A DNA stretch of 64,000 nucleotides from Marinomonas ostreistagni (GCF_016888445.1 NZ_JAFEKF010000002.1:186001-250000), one strand, 5' to 3'; shown: positions 9,285 through 19,703, numbered from the stretch's first letter. Translations and numbers: made by a program. The notes: generated by a model from the letters alone, not told the origin.

Positions 9285-10739
9285 ATGAATATTACCTACG
9301 AACACAGCCAAATAGCGCCTGGTCAACATCAAGCAGGCATCGTTCACATCGGCTTGGGCGCATTTCACCGCGCTCACCAAGCCGTTTATATTGAAAAGAC
9401 CTTAGCCGCCAAAGGCGGTGATTGGGCTCTTGTGAGCGCCAATATTCGCTCTAATGTCAGCTTGGTCGAGCAACTCAATGACGCTAATAATCGCTTTCAT
9501 GTGGTTGAGTATGCGAGCAGCGAGCAGGCGACTGTGCGCGAGATCTGCGCGATGAAAGAAGCGCTGTTTGCTGGCGATGAGGCTGGGCGACAAGCGCTGA
9601 TCGAACGTCTAGTGGACACACATACCAAGATTGTCACCATGACGGTGACAGAAAAAGGTTACTTCTTATCACCTGCTTCAGGTGAGCTACAGCTCGATCA
9701 TGCGGATTTGCAGCATGACTTAACACATCCTAACAGCCCGAAAACCGTGATTGGCTTATTAGCCGAAAGTTTGCGCCAGCGTCGAAACGCTGATATGCCT
9801 CCTTTCACGGTATTGTGCTGCGATAACATGCCGCACAACGGTCAACGAGTGAAAAATGCTGTGGTAAGCTTTGCCAAAGCATTAGACACCTCACTTGCTG
9901 AATGGATTTTGCAGCACGTTGCCTTCCCAAGCTCCATGGTCGATCGAATTGTCCCGGCGATGACGGAAGCGGATTTCTTAGCGGTTAATCGTGATACCGG
10001 TATCGATAGCCCTACTGTGGTGAAGTGCGAACAATTTAGCCAATGGGTCATCGAAGATGACTTCCCCCAAGGGCGTCCTCAGTGGCAAGACTTTGGCGTG
10101 CAGATGGTGGCAGATGTCAGCGCTTATGAAATGATGAAGCTACGCATGCTCAATGGTAGTCACTCACTGTTAGCGTATCTAGGGCCCATTGCAGGTTATG
10201 AAACCGTTGCACAAGCGCTAACCGATGCAGACATCGAGCAGTTTCTACGTAACTACATGATGCAAGAAGTGGCACCGACACTGACGTCCTTCGAGCATGA
10301 TGAATTATCAGCCTATTGTGAGGCCTTAATTCAGCGTTTTAAGAATGACAGTTTGCATCATAAGCTACTACAGATCGCGATGGATGGTTCGCAAAAACTG
10401 CCTCAGCGCTGGCTACAAAGTTGGTTGGAATTAACGCAAGCATCGCGCACAAGCGCAGCGATAGAGTTAGGCATCGCGGGCTGGATGCGTTACGTGATCA
10501 ACTGCCAAGCGACACAATCAGACTTGAATGATCCACTGCAAGCGGCCTTGTATGAGGCGATATCAGGGCTTAATGACAAGACTCAAAAGGTGCAGGCTTT
10601 ATTGGCGTTCGGTGATGTGTTCCCAGTACAGATGAGCACTGATCAAGCGTTGGTTGAACGCCTAACCTGCCAAGTGGCGCGACTCTCAGAGCAGCCATTA
10701 GCTGAGACGTTACACTCATTGTTTAGTCCTGCAGTGTAG
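9285..10739 (+). CDS. uxuB: Fructuronate reductase / mannitol dehydrogenase family
   Basis: NAD-dependent oxidoreductase of 484 aa that interconverts D-fructuronate and D-mannonate. This feeds mannonate to the dehydratase at the start of the operon. The N-terminal Rossmann motif reads IVHIGLGAFHRAHQA. The family's catalytic stretch is MKLRMLNGSHSLLAY near residue 285, holding the conserved Lys, Asn and His. A general mannitol or altronate-type dehydrogenase cannot be excluded from sequence, but the mannonate dehydratase partner makes UxuB the best reading. It is followed 11 bases later by the kinase. Confidence 0.87.
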   Translation: MNITYEHSQIAPGQHQAGIVHIGLGAFHRAHQAVYIEKTLAAKGGDWALVSANIRSNVSLVEQLNDANNRFHVVEYASSEQATVREICAMKEALFAGDEAGRQALIERLVDTHTKIVTMTVTEKGYFLSPASGELQLDHADLQHDLTHPNSPKTVIGLLAESLRQRRNADMPPFTVLCCDNMPHNGQRVKNAVVSFAKALDTSLAEWILQHVAFPSSMVDRIVPAMTEADFLAVNRDTGIDSPTVVKCEQFSQWVIEDDFPQGRPQWQDFGVQMVADVSAYEMMKLRMLNGSHSLLAYLGPIAGYETVAQALTDADIEQFLRNYMMQEVAPTLTSFEHDELSAYCEALIQRFKNDSLHHKLLQIAMDGSQKLPQRWLQSWLELTQASRTSAAIELGIAGWMRYVINCQATQSDLNDPLQAALYEAISGLNDKTQKVQALLAFGDVFPVQMSTDQALVERLTCQVARLSEQPLAETLHSLFSPAV

Positions 10740-10750
10740 AGGCCCAGATC

Positions 10751-11665
10751 ATGACAACGCTAAAAATAGCCTGCATCGGTGAATGCATGGTGGAATTAAC
10801 ACAGGGTACAGAGCCGAATAGCTTAATCAAAAACTATGCAGGTGATACCTATAACACAGCTTATTATCTAAAAATGCTACTCAAGGGCCACGCAGAGGTA
10901 AGCTATATCTCTGCAGTAGGTACAGATGCTCTGAGTGTAGAGCTGGTCGACGCTCTTGAGACGGCAGGCTTAGAGACTGGCTCCATACGTCGATTAGAGG
11001 ACGGTAAAGTGGGTTTGTACCTTGTGGCAAACGACGCGGATGGCGAGCGACACTTTACCTACTGGCGCGAGACGTCGGCTGCTAAGCGGGTATTTGATGG
11101 TGAGGAAGGCGATCGTTTGTTAGCGTCTTTAGCAGATTACGATGTCGTTTACTTATCGGGTATATCGCTGGCGATTCTGACGCCTGTGGCGCGAGTGAAA
11201 CTATTAAACGCCCTGTCAGAAGCCAACATCGACGTGGTGTTTGATCCCAATTATCGGCCTAAGCTATGGCAAAACGCTGGCGAAGCGTCCTCGGCTATGC
11301 GTGAGTTCATCAGCGCTACACACGCTACCGTTATGACTACCTTGGACGATGAGCAGTTGTTGAATAACCTAACCTCCGACACTGAAGTGATCGATTTTTG
11401 GTTAGCGGCTGGGGCGCAAGAGGTGATCGTTAAAAAAGGTGCTGAAGGCTGTTTAATCGCCTCGGAAAACTTGCTAGTACCTTCGTTACAAGGTTTGCAG
11501 CCGCTTGATACAACAGGTGCAGGTGACTCATTTAACGGTGCGTATTTGGCTGCTAAGGCATCCGGTAAAAGTGTTCAAGACAGTGCTCAATTAGCACATC
11601 AAGTCGCGGGCCAAGTGATACAGCATCGAGGCGCCATTGTGCCATCAAGCAAGCTTGAGTTGTGA
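10751..11665 (+). CDS. kdgK: 2-keto-3-deoxygluconate kinase (PfkB family)
   Basis: Phosphorylates 2-keto-3-deoxygluconate, the product of the dehydratase, to KDPG. It has 304 aa. The PfkB signature near the C-terminus (DTTGAGDSFNGAYLAA, about residue 255) carries the catalytic aspartate and anion hole. The N-terminal sugar-binding half begins IACIGECMVELT. It is last in the operon and ends before a strong terminator. The KDPG aldolase needed to finish the route is not in this window and must be elsewhere. Confidence 0.9.
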   Translation: MTTLKIACIGECMVELTQGTEPNSLIKNYAGDTYNTAYYLKMLLKGHAEVSYISAVGTDALSVELVDALETAGLETGSIRRLEDGKVGLYLVANDADGERHFTYWRETSAAKRVFDGEEGDRLLASLADYDVVYLSGISLAILTPVARVKLLNALSEANIDVVFDPNYRPKLWQNAGEASSAMREFISATHATVMTTLDDEQLLNNLTSDTEVIDFWLAAGAQEVIVKKGAEGCLIASENLLVPSLQGLQPLDTTGAGDSFNGAYLAAKASGKSVQDSAQLAHQVAGQVIQHRGAIVPSSKLEL

Positions 11666-11691
11666 CCCAACGGCATTAACCCCAAAAAAGA

Positions 11692-11722
11692 AGCCCTAGC
11701 TGGAAACAGCTAGGGCTTTTTA
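11692..11722 (+). terminator. Terminator of the hexuronate operon
   Basis: A perfect 11-bp stem (AGCCCTAGCTG with CAGCTAGGGCT) with a GAAA loop and a T tail, 26 bases after kdgK. Confidence 0.92.
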
Positions 11723-11742
11723 TTGCGCTTAAAACCTAGCCA

Positions 11743-11773
11743 TAAAAAAGCCACTGCCCAAGGGGCAGTGGCT
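11743..11773 (-). terminator. Terminator of gabT
   Basis: An 11-bp stem (AGCCACTGCCC with GGGCAGTGGCT) with a three-base loop. The run of A at 11744-11749 on the plus strand gives the U tract for minus-strand transcripts arriving from gabT. Confidence 0.88.
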
Positions 11774-11851
11774 AAAAATGCAAGAAGTACTTTAAGGAGG
11801 ACGCTCTTGCAAACGGAAGTCTAGGTGGACTAAACCGTTAACACTGAAATC

Positions 11852-13129
11852 TTAAACAAGCTCTTTGAATAGACGCTTGAAGATTTCCATACCTTCATCA
11901 ATGATCTCCATTTCGATCGTCAATGCTGGTAGGAAACGGATAACGTTGCCGCGGATACCACAAGAAAGCAGTACTAGACCGTTTTCTGCTGCTTTTGCAG
12001 ATAGGTTTTTCGCAAGCTCTGGATATGGCTGGTTTACGTCACCGTCTTTTACGAATTCAACCGCGATCATGGCACCCGCATTACGGATATCACCGATGAT
12101 TTGTGGGTAGTCTGCTTGTAGACCTTTTAGGTGCTCAACAAAACGCGCGCCAACTTGGTTAGCACGTTCGCATAGGTTTTCTTCTTCGATTACGTCGAAT
12201 ACTGCAAGACCTGCTGCACAACCTACTGGAGAACCACCGTACGTACCGCCAAGACCACCAGGGATTGGAGCGTCCATGATGTCTGCTTTACCAACTACTG
12301 CTGCGATTGGGAAACCGCCCGCGATACCTTTAGCAGCGGTCATAAGATCCGCTTCGATACCAGCTTGTTCGTGGCAGAACATAGTACCTGTACGTGCGAA
12401 ACCTGCTTGGATTTCGTCAGCGATCAATAGGATGCCGTGTTGGTCACATAGCGCGCGAAGTTTCTGCATGAAGCTTGCAGAAGCCATGTAGAAACCACCT
12501 TCACCTTGTACTGGCTCAATGATGATCGCAGCCACACGAGAAGGCTCGATGTCACAAGTGAAGCGCATTTGCAGGTCAGCAAGTGCTTGCTCTTCAGTGA
12601 TGCCTAGGTATTCATTTGGGTATGGCACGTGGAAGATGTCGCTTGGGAAAGGACCGAAACCTACTTTGTAAGGGTTTACTTTACCCGTTAGACCCATGGT
12701 CATGTTAGTACGACCGTGGAAGCCACCGTTGAACGCGATGATGCCTGGACGACCTGTGTAAGCACGTGCGATTTTCACACAGTTCTCAACCGCTTCTGCA
12801 CCCGTTGTAACGAAGATAGATTTCTTCGGTGTGTTACCTGGGGCTGCCGCGTTTAGCTTCTCTGCAAGAGCCACTGCTGATTCGTATGGGCTCACCATCA
12901 CACAAGTGTGTGTGAAGCGCTCAACTTGCGCTTGTACAGCGGCTTGTACTTTCGGGTGGTTGTGGCCAGTGTTGACTACGGCGATACCAGCACCGAAGTC
13001 GATGTGACGGTTGCCTTCAACGTCCCAGATCTCAGCGTTTTTCGCACGGTCTACGTAGACTGGTGCCATGTTGCCTTGGCCACGCGCGATGGCGTTTACT
13101 TTGCGTTCTTGTAAGCTAGCGTTGTTCAT
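11852..13129 (-). CDS. gabT: 4-aminobutyrate aminotransferase
   Basis: PLP-dependent class III aminotransferase of 425 aa. It moves the amino group of GABA to 2-oxoglutarate, giving succinate semialdehyde for the gabD products upstream. Visible motifs are the glycine-rich phosphate site (FVTTGAEAVENC, near residue 105), the LIADEIQAGFARTG segment near 235 with the PLP-stacking aspartate, and the Schiff-base lysine in TAAKGIAGGFP near residue 268. The length is normal. It is downstream of gabD in the same direction, separated by a palindromic element at 13194-13274 that may divide the messages. Confidence 0.94.
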   Translation of the reverse strand: MNNASLQERKVNAIARGQGNMAPVYVDRAKNAEIWDVEGNRHIDFGAGIAVVNTGHNHPKVQAAVQAQVERFTHTCVMVSPYESAVALAEKLNAAAPGNTPKKSIFVTTGAEAVENCVKIARAYTGRPGIIAFNGGFHGRTNMTMGLTGKVNPYKVGFGPFPSDIFHVPYPNEYLGITEEQALADLQMRFTCDIEPSRVAAIIIEPVQGEGGFYMASASFMQKLRALCDQHGILLIADEIQAGFARTGTMFCHEQAGIEADLMTAAKGIAGGFPIAAVVGKADIMDAPIPGGLGGTYGGSPVGCAAGLAVFDVIEEENLCERANQVGARFVEHLKGLQADYPQIIGDIRNAGAMIAVEFVKDGDVNQPYPELAKNLSAKAAENGLVLLSCGIRGNVIRFLPALTIEMEIIDEGMEIFKRLFKELV

Positions 13130-13193
13130 GTGTCTTGTTCTCTCTTAATTAGGTGCGAGCAATGTCGTTTGCAAAAGGTTGTCTTGGCGTCGT

Positions 13194-13274
13194 GTTATCG
13201 CAAGCATTTAGCCCATGGATGGGCGTTCCGCCCCTTTAGGGCATGGACGCCCTACAGGGCGGTGCTGCGATAAC
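13194..13274. repeat. 81-bp palindromic intergenic element between gabD and gabT
   Basis: The element is bounded by 9-bp inverted repeats (GTTATCGCA at 13194-13202 and TGCGATAAC at 13266-13274). It is packed with nested GGGC/GCCC palindromes such as GCCCATGGATGGGC and GCCCTACAGGGC. It has no open frame. This is the look of a REP/BIME or small miniature element. It sits between two genes of one pathway on the same strand, so the RNA hairpin could affect message processing. No second copy was seen in the window. Confidence 0.6.
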
Positions 13275-13327
13275 TCGATGCCAAAGCCGCAACCTTAAGG
13301 CTCGACACTGGCGGGCAATTGGGCTGC

Positions 13328-14794
13328 TTAGTTAATGCCGCCCATGCATAGGTATTTAATTTCCACGTACTCGTCGATACCGTACTTGGAACCCTCACGG
13401 CCACTGCCAGACTCTTTGACGCCGCCAAACGGTGCAACTTCGCTGGAAATGATGCCTTCGTTAACACCGACCATGCCGTATTCCAAGGCTTCTGAAACGC
13501 GCCAGATACGACCGATGTTTTGGGAATAGAAGTAGGATGCCAAACCAAATGGGGTATTGTTTGCCATCTCTACTGCCTCTTCTTCTGTGCTAAAGCGGAA
13601 CAATGGCGCCACAGGGCCAAAGATTTCGCTTGAGAAGATGGTCATGTCAGGTGTCACACCTGTCAAAATAGTGGGCTCAAAGAATTGCTCGCCCGCTTGC
13701 TCTGCTTTCGCGCCGCCGACCAATGCTTGCGCACCTTTGCTCACTGCGTCGTTCACAAGCTCTTCAACCTTGTTCACAGCCGCTTTGTTGATCAAAGGAC
13801 CAATGTTTACGCCTTCAGTGAAACCGTTACCTGTCTTGAACTCAGCAACGCGCTTCGCCAATTTCTCAGCAAAAGCATCGTACACGCCGTCTTGAACAAG
13901 GATACGGTTGGCACAAACACAGGTTTGGCCTGCGTTGCGATATTTGGAAGCAATCGCGCCTTCTACTGCCGCATCGAGATCTGCGTCGTCGAATACGATG
14001 AAAGGTGCGTTGCCGCCTAGCTCCATGGAGGTGCGTTTTACCGTTTGCGCACATTGAGACAGCAACAATTTGCCTACTGGCGTAGAACCAGTGAAACTCA
14101 ATTTACGCACGATAGGGTTGCCAGTCAGTACGCCGCCAATATCTTTGGAGTTAGTACCCACTACCACGTTCAAAACACCCGCTGGGATACCCGCTTGATG
14201 CGCCAACTCGGCAAGCGCTAGAGCACACAGAGGTGTTTCTTCTGATGGTTTAATCACGATCGTACAACCTGCAGCAAGCGCTGGACCGGCTTTACGCGTA
14301 ATCATGGCAATTGGGAAGTTCCAAGGGGTGATCGCTGCAACAACGCCCACGCCTTGCTTGATAGTTAGTACACGCTTGTCGTTGGCAAAAGATGGGATCA
14401 CTTCACCGTATAGACGACGCGCTTCGTCAGCAAACCAGTCGATGAAAGATGCGCCGTATAGCACTTCGCCTTTCGCTTCAGCAAACGGTTTGCCTTGCTC
14501 TAGAGTCATTAGCTTGGCTAGGTCTTCTTGGTTATCAAGAATCAGCTGGTTCCATTTACGCAGTAGCGTGGCACGCTCTTTTGCAGTTTTGCCTTGCCAT
14601 GCTTTTTGTGCTGCATTAGCCGCTTCCACAGCACGTGTGGTTTCGTCGGCTGCAAGGTCCGCAACGTCAATGATGTGCTCGCCAGTGGCTGGGTTCGTGA
14701 TGGCAAACGTTTTGCCAGAATCAGCCGCGATCCATTCGCCATTCACGTAGGATTGGCTCTTCAATAGATTCGCTTGCGCTAAGGTTGCTTGCAT
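13328..14794 (-). CDS. gabD: Succinate-semialdehyde dehydrogenase (first paralogue)
   Basis: Aldehyde dehydrogenase of 488 aa that oxidises succinate semialdehyde to succinate with NAD(P). The coenzyme lysine is in the standard motif IKPSEETPL (near residue 185). The general-base glutamate lies in ELGGNAPFIVFDDADLD near 263, and the catalytic cysteine in GQTCVCANR near 296, with the second cysteine two residues on as in E. coli GabD. It lies upstream of gabT. The start has a TGGAGT site. It is clearly homologous over the whole length to the gene at 15023-16501; the pair looks like an old tandem duplication. Confidence 0.93.
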   Translation of the reverse strand: MQATLAQANLLKSQSYVNGEWIAADSGKTFAITNPATGEHIIDVADLAADETTRAVEAANAAQKAWQGKTAKERATLLRKWNQLILDNQEDLAKLMTLEQGKPFAEAKGEVLYGASFIDWFADEARRLYGEVIPSFANDKRVLTIKQGVGVVAAITPWNFPIAMITRKAGPALAAGCTIVIKPSEETPLCALALAELAHQAGIPAGVLNVVVGTNSKDIGGVLTGNPIVRKLSFTGSTPVGKLLLSQCAQTVKRTSMELGGNAPFIVFDDADLDAAVEGAIASKYRNAGQTCVCANRILVQDGVYDAFAEKLAKRVAEFKTGNGFTEGVNIGPLINKAAVNKVEELVNDAVSKGAQALVGGAKAEQAGEQFFEPTILTGVTPDMTIFSSEIFGPVAPLFRFSTEEEAVEMANNTPFGLASYFYSQNIGRIWRVSEALEYGMVGVNEGIISSEVAPFGGVKESGSGREGSKYGIDEYVEIKYLCMGGIN

Positions 14795-14970
14795 AGTAAC
14801 TCCAGACTCAAATATGAGATATCAGTGTTCGAGCCATTGGCTCGTAATGCTGAGATAGTAGGAGATCGTTGATGACGGGAAAATGAAAAGCTATCAATGC
14901 AATGTTTGATGCTTTTCAAACATTTAAAACAAGCTTGATGGCGCGCATGGCGCGGCCTGTGTCATGGCAT

Positions 14971-15000
14971 AAAAAAGGCGAGCCAGTGGCTCGCCTTTTA
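14971..15000 (-). terminator. Terminator between the two gabD genes
   Basis: AAGGCGAGCC with GGCTCGCCTT, loop of three, flanked by A and T runs so that it can work on both strands. It lies 23 bases after the stop of the second gabD paralogue (minus strand), so the two dehydrogenases are probably transcribed separately. Confidence 0.88.
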
Positions 15001-15022
15001 AGATTAGAGCGTGACGCGTGGT

Positions 15023-16501
15023 TTATTCAGCGTCTTCTTTAATGCCGCCCATGCACAGATATTTGATTTCTAGGTAATCTTCGATGCCGTACTTAGAACC
15101 CTCACGGCCATTACCCGATTCTTTGACACCACCAAATGGCGCAACTTCAGTAGAGATGCCGCCTTCGTTGATGCCAACCATGCCGTATTCTAGCGACTCG
15201 GAAACACGCCAGATGCGGCTTACGTCTTGGGCATAGAAGTAAGAGGCCAAGCCAAATGGGGTATTGTTGGCACGCTCGATCACTTCTTTTTCAGTCTTAA
15301 AGCGGTACAGCGGCGCGACGGGGCCAAAGATCTCAGTTGAGAAGATGTCCATCTCGTCATTCACATCGGTCAGTACCGTTGGCGTGTAGTAAAGCTCATC
15401 GCCCTGCTCTGAGTCGTGACCGCCGACGGCGATTTTTGCACCCTTCTCGACCGCATCATCGACCAGCTCGACTACTTTTTTCACCGCGTCCGTATTGATC
15501 AATGGGCCAACGGTAACGCCTTTGGTGAAGCCATTGCCGACTTTGATGTCTGCCACGCGTTCAGCCAGCTTTTTAGCGAATTCGTCGTAAATGCCATCTT
15601 GGACAAAAATACGGTTGGCGCTGATGCAGACTTGGCCGGCGTTGCGGAATTTACAGCCGATTAGGCCATCCAGTGCGGCATCGATGTCGGCGTCATCAAA
15701 GATAATAAACGGCGCGTTGCCACCAAGCTCCATCGAGGTGCGTTTAACGGTTTTGGCACACTGTTCTTGCAGCGTTTTACCGGTTGGCGTTGAGCCAGTG
15801 AAGCTTAGCTTGCGCACAGTTGGGTGGCTGGTCAGTGCTTCGCCCACGTCTTTTGAGCTACTGCCGACGATCAGGTTGAGTACACCTTCTGGGAAGCCTG
15901 CTTGGCGTGCCAGTTCTGCCAAAGCTAGCGCACACAGAGGCGTTTCTTTAGATGGACGCGCGATGACTGTACAGCCGGCCGCCAGTGCTGGTGCGACTTT
16001 ACGAGTAATCATCGCCACTGGGAAGTTCCATGGCGTAATAGCGGCAACGACACCGACAGGTTGTTTAATGGTAAGTACGCGCTTGCCGGATGCAAACGTC
16101 GGGATCACATCGCCGTCGGTACGGCGCGCTTCGTCAGCGAACCAATCTAAAAACTCTGCGCCATAAAGCACTTCGCCTTTGGCTTCTTCAAAGGGTTTGC
16201 CCTGCTCTAGGGTCATTAGTGTCGCGAGATCTTCTTGGCTTTCTAATACCAGCTGATACCACTTACGCAGCAAGGTGGCGCGCTCTTTAGCGGTTTTCTT
16301 TTGCCAAGCTGGCTGTGCGGCTGCGGCGGCTTCGATGGCACGATTGGTTTCGTCCGCGCCGCAATCCGCCAAGTTGGCAAGGGTTTCCCCTGTAGCTGGG
16401 TTGGTCACGGCAAACGTCTGACCTGAATCTGCTGACACCCACTGACCGTTAATGAAGGATTGGCTTTTTAGTAGGCTTGGTTGCGTTAGTGTGATTTCCA
16501 T
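15023..16501 (-). CDS. Semialdehyde dehydrogenase (second gabD-like paralogue)
   Basis: Aldehyde dehydrogenase of 492 aa, similar over its length to the neighbouring GabD. The ATG at 16501 is preceded by TGGAGTC, so the 23-residue extension to 16570 is rejected. The catalytic glutamate (ELGGNAPFI) and cysteine (GQVCISANR) are present. Two things differ from its neighbour: the coenzyme motif reads IARPSKETPL, so the usual lysine is arginine and the usual glutamate is lysine; and the second active-site cysteine is serine. A different cofactor preference or a different substrate, such as glutarate semialdehyde, is possible. Family assignment is secure, the substrate is not. Confidence 0.88.
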   Translation of the reverse strand: MEITLTQPSLLKSQSFINGQWVSADSGQTFAVTNPATGETLANLADCGADETNRAIEAAAAAQPAWQKKTAKERATLLRKWYQLVLESQEDLATLMTLEQGKPFEEAKGEVLYGAEFLDWFADEARRTDGDVIPTFASGKRVLTIKQPVGVVAAITPWNFPVAMITRKVAPALAAGCTVIARPSKETPLCALALAELARQAGFPEGVLNLIVGSSSKDVGEALTSHPTVRKLSFTGSTPTGKTLQEQCAKTVKRTSMELGGNAPFIIFDDADIDAALDGLIGCKFRNAGQVCISANRIFVQDGIYDEFAKKLAERVADIKVGNGFTKGVTVGPLINTDAVKKVVELVDDAVEKGAKIAVGGHDSEQGDELYYTPTVLTDVNDEMDIFSTEIFGPVAPLYRFKTEKEVIERANNTPFGLASYFYAQDVSRIWRVSESLEYGMVGINEGGISTEVAPFGGVKESGNGREGSKYGIEDYLEIKYLCMGGIKEDAE

Positions 16502-16822
16502 AATGACTCCAGACTCAAAATTAGAGGTTCGCGATCGAGCGCTAGGCTCGATTCCAAGTGAAGGCAGCAAGTCATCGCATTACATCGCTCAGTACTCGCC
16601 ACCGCGTAAAATCACTATAGCGCTTAAATCCGGTGCGTTTTGCTTAAGAAACATGAAAGCACCGTGAAGAAACGCGCAAATGCCAAAAGGCTTACACCTT
16701 GTGTCAGAGATCCGGAAAAATGTGGGTCATTTAAGGATGTGTATTTAAATGGTCATAAACCTTGCCTATAGTGAAACAAACAAAAGCATCTACCGATTGA
16801 TAGATAGCAAGGAGAACAACAC
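16502..16822. promoter_or_regulatory. Divergent gap between gabD paralogue and TetR regulator
   Basis: A 321-base non-coding gap that must hold the promoters for both divergent genes. The only clear structure is an imperfect inverted repeat CATTTAA/TTAAATG at 16728-16751, which could be a TetR operator. A TATAGT-like -10 lies near 16768. An AAGGAG ribosome-binding site precedes the TetR gene. I see no small gene or RNA here. Confidence 0.4.
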
Positions 16823-17425
16823 ATGGATATGCAATCGACCCTCAGTGCTGCCAACAAGCCTGAGAACCCAACCAAGCTTGCGATTATGGCCGCGGGTGAA
16901 AAAGCACTACTAAGCCAAGGTTACAAAGCCATGAGCTTTCGTGATTTGGCGGCTGAAGTAGGTATCAAAAGTGCCAGTGTGCATTATCACTTTCCGACTA
17001 AAAGCGATTTGGTGCTGGCGGTGCTAAAGCGCTATCGCGCGGATTTTACCGAGCACCTAGTGCTGCCCAAAAAGAAACGCCAAGCCGCGCAAAAAGCGTT
17101 AAACAGCTTTATTGATGGCTTTCGTAAGCGCGTCATCGACAACGGCACCTTAAGTTTATGCACCGTGTTAGCCGCCGAAAAGAGTCTACTTGAGCAACAG
17201 GTATTAGATGAAATAGAGGCCTTTTATGAGATCAAAGTCGATTGGCTGGCGACGGTGGTGTCATACATGAAAAAAGGCTGGATGCCGACCGATGAAACGC
17301 GCCACTACGCCTACCAAATCTTGGCCAGCCTTCATGGTGCTTCGGTATTGGTGCAGGCCAGCGGCGCGCCTGAGCGTTTCGAAGATGCCATGGCGCCTTG
17401 GCGTACGCTGGTGGAGCGTTTTTAA
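16823..17425 (+). CDS. TetR-family transcriptional regulator
   Basis: Repressor-type regulator of 200 aa. The N-terminal TetR helix-turn-helix spans about residues 16-62 (FRDLAAEVGIKSASVHYHFP, then TKSDLVLAVLKRY, the family hallmark). An all-helical ligand domain follows. AAGGAGAACAACAC before the ATG fixes the start. It is divergent from the second gabD paralogue and 73 bases ahead of hemF. Control of the dehydrogenase is the simplest guess, with its own gene next. The ligand is unknown. Confidence 0.87.
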   Translation: MDMQSTLSAANKPENPTKLAIMAAGEKALLSQGYKAMSFRDLAAEVGIKSASVHYHFPTKSDLVLAVLKRYRADFTEHLVLPKKKRQAAQKALNSFIDGFRKRVIDNGTLSLCTVLAAEKSLLEQQVLDEIEAFYEIKVDWLATVVSYMKKGWMPTDETRHYAYQILASLHGASVLVQASGAPERFEDAMAPWRTLVERF

Positions 17426-17483
17426 GCGCGTGTTGTTGGTTGAGAATCAGTGCTAGAATGCCAGCACTTAATTTACAACCTAG

Positions 17484-18419
<936 letters not shown>

Positions 18420-18602
18420 GTAGAATCGCTCTTTCCTATTAATCTTTGATCAGCAAGCGTCCAGCCACCAAAGAGACAGCTCAAATGGCACATCCCTTTG
18501 CCCCTTGAACTTTCACCGTGATTATGACGGTTCTTCTCTGGCTTGGCTTTGACGTTTGCTGATAATGAACATCGAATTTAGCAATCTTAATTGAGGTTTA
18601 CA

Positions 18603-19403
18603 GTGGAACAGCTCGCAGTAATCGGTAATCCCATTGAACACAGCAAATCCCCAGAGATTCATCATGCGTTTGCCGCGCAAACTGGTTTGGCAGTCAATTA
18701 CTCCAAGATCCTTGGTGATCTAGAAGGCTTTGAGCAGCAGGTTCAGGACTTCTTCGCCGAAGGTGGACTCGGGTTAAACGTTACTGTGCCGTTTAAGCAG
18801 CGTGCGTTTGATATGTGCGACAAGCTAAGTAAACGTGCCGAACAAGCCGGAGCCGTGAACACCCTAATGATGGGCAAAAATGGCGAACTCTACGGCGACA
18901 ACACTGATGGCGCAGGCATGGTGCGCGACATTGTAAAGGTGCTTGAGCAGCCACTTAAAGGCAAACGTGTATTGATCTTAGGTGCTGGTGGCGCGGTACG
19001 TGGTGTGCTGGGGCCTGTTATGGCACAAGATCCAGAAACGGTCACGATTGCCAATCGAACGGTAGCGAAAGCCGAAGAACTGGCGCGCATTTTTAACTGC
19101 GACTACTCAGGTTTTGATGATCTAAAAGGCGCGTTTGATGTCATTATAAACGGCTCCTCAGCAAGTTTAGGCGGTGAACTACCACCATTAAAGGACTCGC
19201 TGATCGCGCCTCATACGTGGGTCTACGATATGGTTTATGGCAAAGAGCCGACTGTCTTTATGCAATGGGCATTTGCGCGTGGCGCACAAGGTGCAGACGG
19301 CTTAGGCATGTTGGTTGGCCAAGCGGCAGAAGCTTTCTTCTTGTGGCTACACCAGCGCCCTGAACAAGCACCAGTGATTGAAAAACTACGTGCTGAGATG
19401 TAG
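18603..19403 (+). CDS. aroE: Shikimate dehydrogenase
   Basis: NADPH-dependent reduction of 3-dehydroshikimate to shikimate in aromatic amino acid synthesis. It has 266 aa. The N-terminal substrate site reads NPIEHSKSPEIHHAFA (serines and catalytic lysine region NVTVPFKQ near residue 60). The Rossmann motif is LILGAGGAVRGV near 125, followed by NRTVAKAEEL, which binds the NADPH phosphate. I chose the GTG at 18603, six bases after a GAGG site, over the TTG at 18591. It stands 183 bases after hemF, so separate transcription is possible. Confidence 0.95.
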   Translation: MEQLAVIGNPIEHSKSPEIHHAFAAQTGLAVNYSKILGDLEGFEQQVQDFFAEGGLGLNVTVPFKQRAFDMCDKLSKRAEQAGAVNTLMMGKNGELYGDNTDGAGMVRDIVKVLEQPLKGKRVLILGAGGAVRGVLGPVMAQDPETVTIANRTVAKAEELARIFNCDYSGFDDLKGAFDVIINGSSASLGGELPPLKDSLIAPHTWVYDMVYGKEPTVFMQWAFARGAQGADGLGMLVGQAAEAFFLWLHQRPEQAPVIEKLRAEM

Positions 19404-19425
19404 TCAGTTTAGCTACTGAATTCTA

Positions 19426-19520
19426 AGATCATATACTCTCTTCGCACTGGCTAAACGGCACATCCATATGCCCATTAGCCAGCGTTGTCATCCTGACAGC
19501 AGTGTTCAGGTAAGTTTATG
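19426..19520 (+). repeat. REP-like unit A
   Basis: A 95-bp unit nearly identical to unit B 108 bases further on. It contains a CTGGCTAA/TTAGCCAG stem around a GGCACATCC loop and the palindrome TGTCATCCTGACA. It has no coding frame. Confidence 0.75.
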
Positions 19521-19533
19521 TTTGTCTTTGCTC

Positions 19534-19628
19534 AGATCATAAAATCTCTTCGCACTGGCTAAACGGCACATCCATGTGTCCATTAGCCAGCGTTGTCATC
19601 CTGACAACTGTGCTCAGATGAGTTTATG
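19534..19628 (+). repeat. REP-like unit B
   Basis: Second direct copy of unit A with a few substitutions that keep both inverted repeats, suggesting that the folded structure is selected or that copying is recent. Confidence 0.75.
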
Positions 19629-19703
19629 ATCTTAGCTAGGCGTTTTTTGTTACTTGGTTAGAGCACAAGAATACTTTTGGCTTCAGCAATCAATCGAAGA
19701 GCC

